From Rheinheimera pacifica (GTDB lineage: Bacteria > Pseudomonadota > Gammaproteobacteria > Enterobacterales > Alteromonadaceae): DNA of 64,000 bases. Both the position numbers and the translations under genes were made by a program. The stretch lies in assembly GCF_900108485.1 (NCBI RefSeq), contig NZ_FNXF01000011.1:84997-148996 (forward strand), written 5' to 3'. Under the pieces are notes generated by a model. That model ran no database searches and had not been told where the DNA came from. It was given only the letters and a program-made list of their open reading frames with translations. The first letter of the stretch is position 1, and every line of letters starts with the position of its first letter. Positions 63,102-64,000 of the stretch are shown one piece after another.

Positions 63102-63578
63102 TCATAGCTTGTTGTATTCCGCTCTTAACTGATCCAACTCACGGTTAGTCGCATCAATTCGTGTATTCCACAGCGTAGTTACGGCCAAAATATCAGAATT
63201 TAAACTGTCCTCGTAAACATTGCCCGCTAAATTGCGTACAACACGCCCTTTGCGGTTCACTATTTTTGCTATTTCAGTGTCACGCTGTTGAATCTGCCGG
63301 GCTGCCTGACGCTCCAGGCGATTTATTTTTTCTGTCATATCGCGTTTTTTAACAGATGAGCCTATGCGATCCATTGTGTCACTGGCGTTAACTGCAGCTG
63401 CGTTCGCCGCATTTTGCATAGCTGGAGCGGCATCTTCACTCTCGCGGCTGTATTCTGTAACCTCCGCATCGTGCGCACAGGGCGTTTGGCTATATATTAC
63501 TGTACCGTTTTCCTCGCACTTGTATACCTGCGCAGATACTGGCAATGCAAAAATGACGACAAGAATCAGGTATTTCAT
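63102..63578 (-). CDS. DUF4124 domain-containing exported protein
   Basis: A 158-residue protein with a signal peptide (1-16, ending PVSA) followed by the DUF4124 pattern QVYKCEENGTVIYSQTPC, a short domain with two cysteines common in gammaproteobacterial envelope proteins. The rest is a charged helical region (about 75-155) with likely coiled coil. Function unknown. Its promoter is adjacent to an IS21-type end. Confidence 0.82.
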   Translation of the reverse strand: MKYLILVVIFALPVSAQVYKCEENGTVIYSQTPCAHDAEVTEYSRESEDAAPAMQNAANAAAVNASDTMDRIGSSVKKRDMTEKINRLERQAARQIQQRDTEIAKIVNRKGRVVRNLAGNVYEDSLNSDILAVTTLWNTRIDATNRELDQLRAEYNKL

Positions 63579-63608
63579 GGCGTTGTCCTTAACGTAATTT
63601 ACCGTTTA

Positions 63609-63637
63609 ACTATACAAAATAAAGCTCGTTAAGCCAA
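63609..63637 (-). promoter_or_regulatory. Promoter of the DUF4124 gene abutting the IS end
   Basis: On the minus strand TTGGCT (63637-63632), 17 bp spacer, TATAGT (63614-63609). The -35 hexamer ends exactly where the IS21-type terminal sequence begins at 63638, so the insertion spared the promoter or supplied its flank. Confidence 0.5.
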
Positions 63638-64000
63638 TGTGAACTGGCGCCGGTTATACTGCACTTTTGCGTTGCGTATTTCGGTTTGTCCGGCCACCTG
63701 TTCCGGTTTCATCCGGCCAGGCGTTTCGGTGTGATCCGGCCAGCATGATCTGACCTTCGTTTATGCTCTCTTTTTACCCGACTTCTTCACCCTGAACCAG
63801 TGTTTTTTTACGTTGTGACTCACCTGTTAATTCTAGTCGGTGGGCGTTGTGGATCACTCTGTCTAATAGCGCATCTGCGACAGTCGGGTTATCCATCAGA
63901 CCGTACCATTCTGAGACCGGTAACTGACTGACGATGATCGTGCTGCGTTGCTCGTAGCGATCTTCAATCACGTCCAGTAAATCACTGACTTGCTTACCTT
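63638..64000 (-). mobile_element. IS21-family insertion sequence, partial (istB end)
   Basis: Begins TGTGAACTGGCGCCGG at 63638, continues through three short repeats of TCCGGCCA (around 63691-63742), typical of IS21-type ends that bind the transposase, then the istB gene. The rest of the element, including istA, lies beyond the right edge. Confidence 0.75.
63774..64000 (-). CDS. istB: IS21 transposition helper ATPase IstB, C-terminal part
   Basis: The visible 75 residues read on from the window edge as [20 protein letters not shown], then [20 protein letters not shown] and [20 protein letters not shown] followed by SQRKK. This is the conserved C-terminal region of IstB, an AAA+ protein of the DnaA/DnaC type that activates IstA. 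The apparent start at 63971 is an internal GTG; the real one is outside the window. Confidence 0.9.
   Translation of the reverse strand, partial: GKQVSDLLDVIEDRYEQRSTIIVSQLPVSEWYGLMDNPTVADALLDRVIHNAHRLELTGESQRKKTLVQGEEVG

Overview
The window reads as chromosome of a marine or aquatic gammaproteobacterium of the Alteromonadales / Rheinheimera-Alishewanella type. The evidence is the housekeeping gene order (ftsH-rlmE, greA-carB-carA, dapB, dnaJ-dnaK, and grpE facing nadK-recN-bamE with rnfH-ratA, smpB and ssrA), protein sequences close to those of E. coli and Shewanella, and a polysaccharide locus built around a TonB-dependent receptor. The genus is inferred; no rRNA gene is present to fix it.

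Layout. (1) 0-9 kb: ftsH, rlmE, yhbY, greA, carB, carA, dapB. carA starts at a UUG codon and has a terminator-like hairpin in its leader. (2) 9-18 kb: a YqhD-type alcohol dehydrogenase, a PEP-CTERM GDSL esterase, an MFS-acyltransferase fusion, an NhaC-type antiporter, and a tight four-gene unit of a Tat-signal protein, a 55-residue ORF, an HprK-like kinase and a nucleotidyltransferase of unknown function. (3) 18-26 kb: an M48 lipoprotein protease, dnaJ-dnaK behind a sigma-32 promoter, luxS and an FAD/Fe-S D-lactate-type dehydrogenase. (4) 25.9-53 kb: a complete pectin utilisation locus. (5) 53-59 kb: grpE, hrcA, nadK, recN, bamE, rnfH, ratA, smpB. (6) 59.6-62.9 kb: the tmRNA gene with a 2.9 kb island attached to its 3' end. 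(7) 63-64 kb: a DUF4124 protein and the end of an IS21-family element that runs out of the window.

Pectin locus. Secreted or envelope enzymes attack the polymer: a CE8 pectin methylesterase, a CE12 acetylesterase, a GH28 polygalacturonase, a PL10-PL1 double pectate lyase and a DUF4861-GH105 unsaturated uronyl hydrolase. A TonB receptor and a DctPQM TRAP transporter bring products inside. Unsaturated uronate passes through KduI and KduD. Galacturonate passes through UxaC, a mannonate/altronate-type reductase and UxaA. Both branches meet at 2-keto-3-deoxygluconate, then KdgK and Eda give pyruvate and glyceraldehyde-3-phosphate, and a GapN-type dehydrogenase probably oxidises the latter. LacI- and IclR-family regulators lie inside the locus. 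Two pairs of LacI-type palindromes, each pair exactly 33 bp centre to centre, lie before the polygalacturonase gene and before the TonB receptor gene, which gives a concrete regulon hypothesis.

A family of palindromic intergenic repeats, three copies of which are exactly 97 bp, is scattered through and next to the pectin locus. The tmRNA island carries a dead tyrosine integrase, an IS3-type relic, a degenerate copy of the tmRNA 3' end and an intact AT-rich gene pair (AAA ATPase plus RloB-like protein) resembling AbiL/RloAB phage defence. The best candidates for something not yet described are the Tat-protein/HprK-like/nucleotidyltransferase unit at 15.2-17.9 kb and this defence pair.
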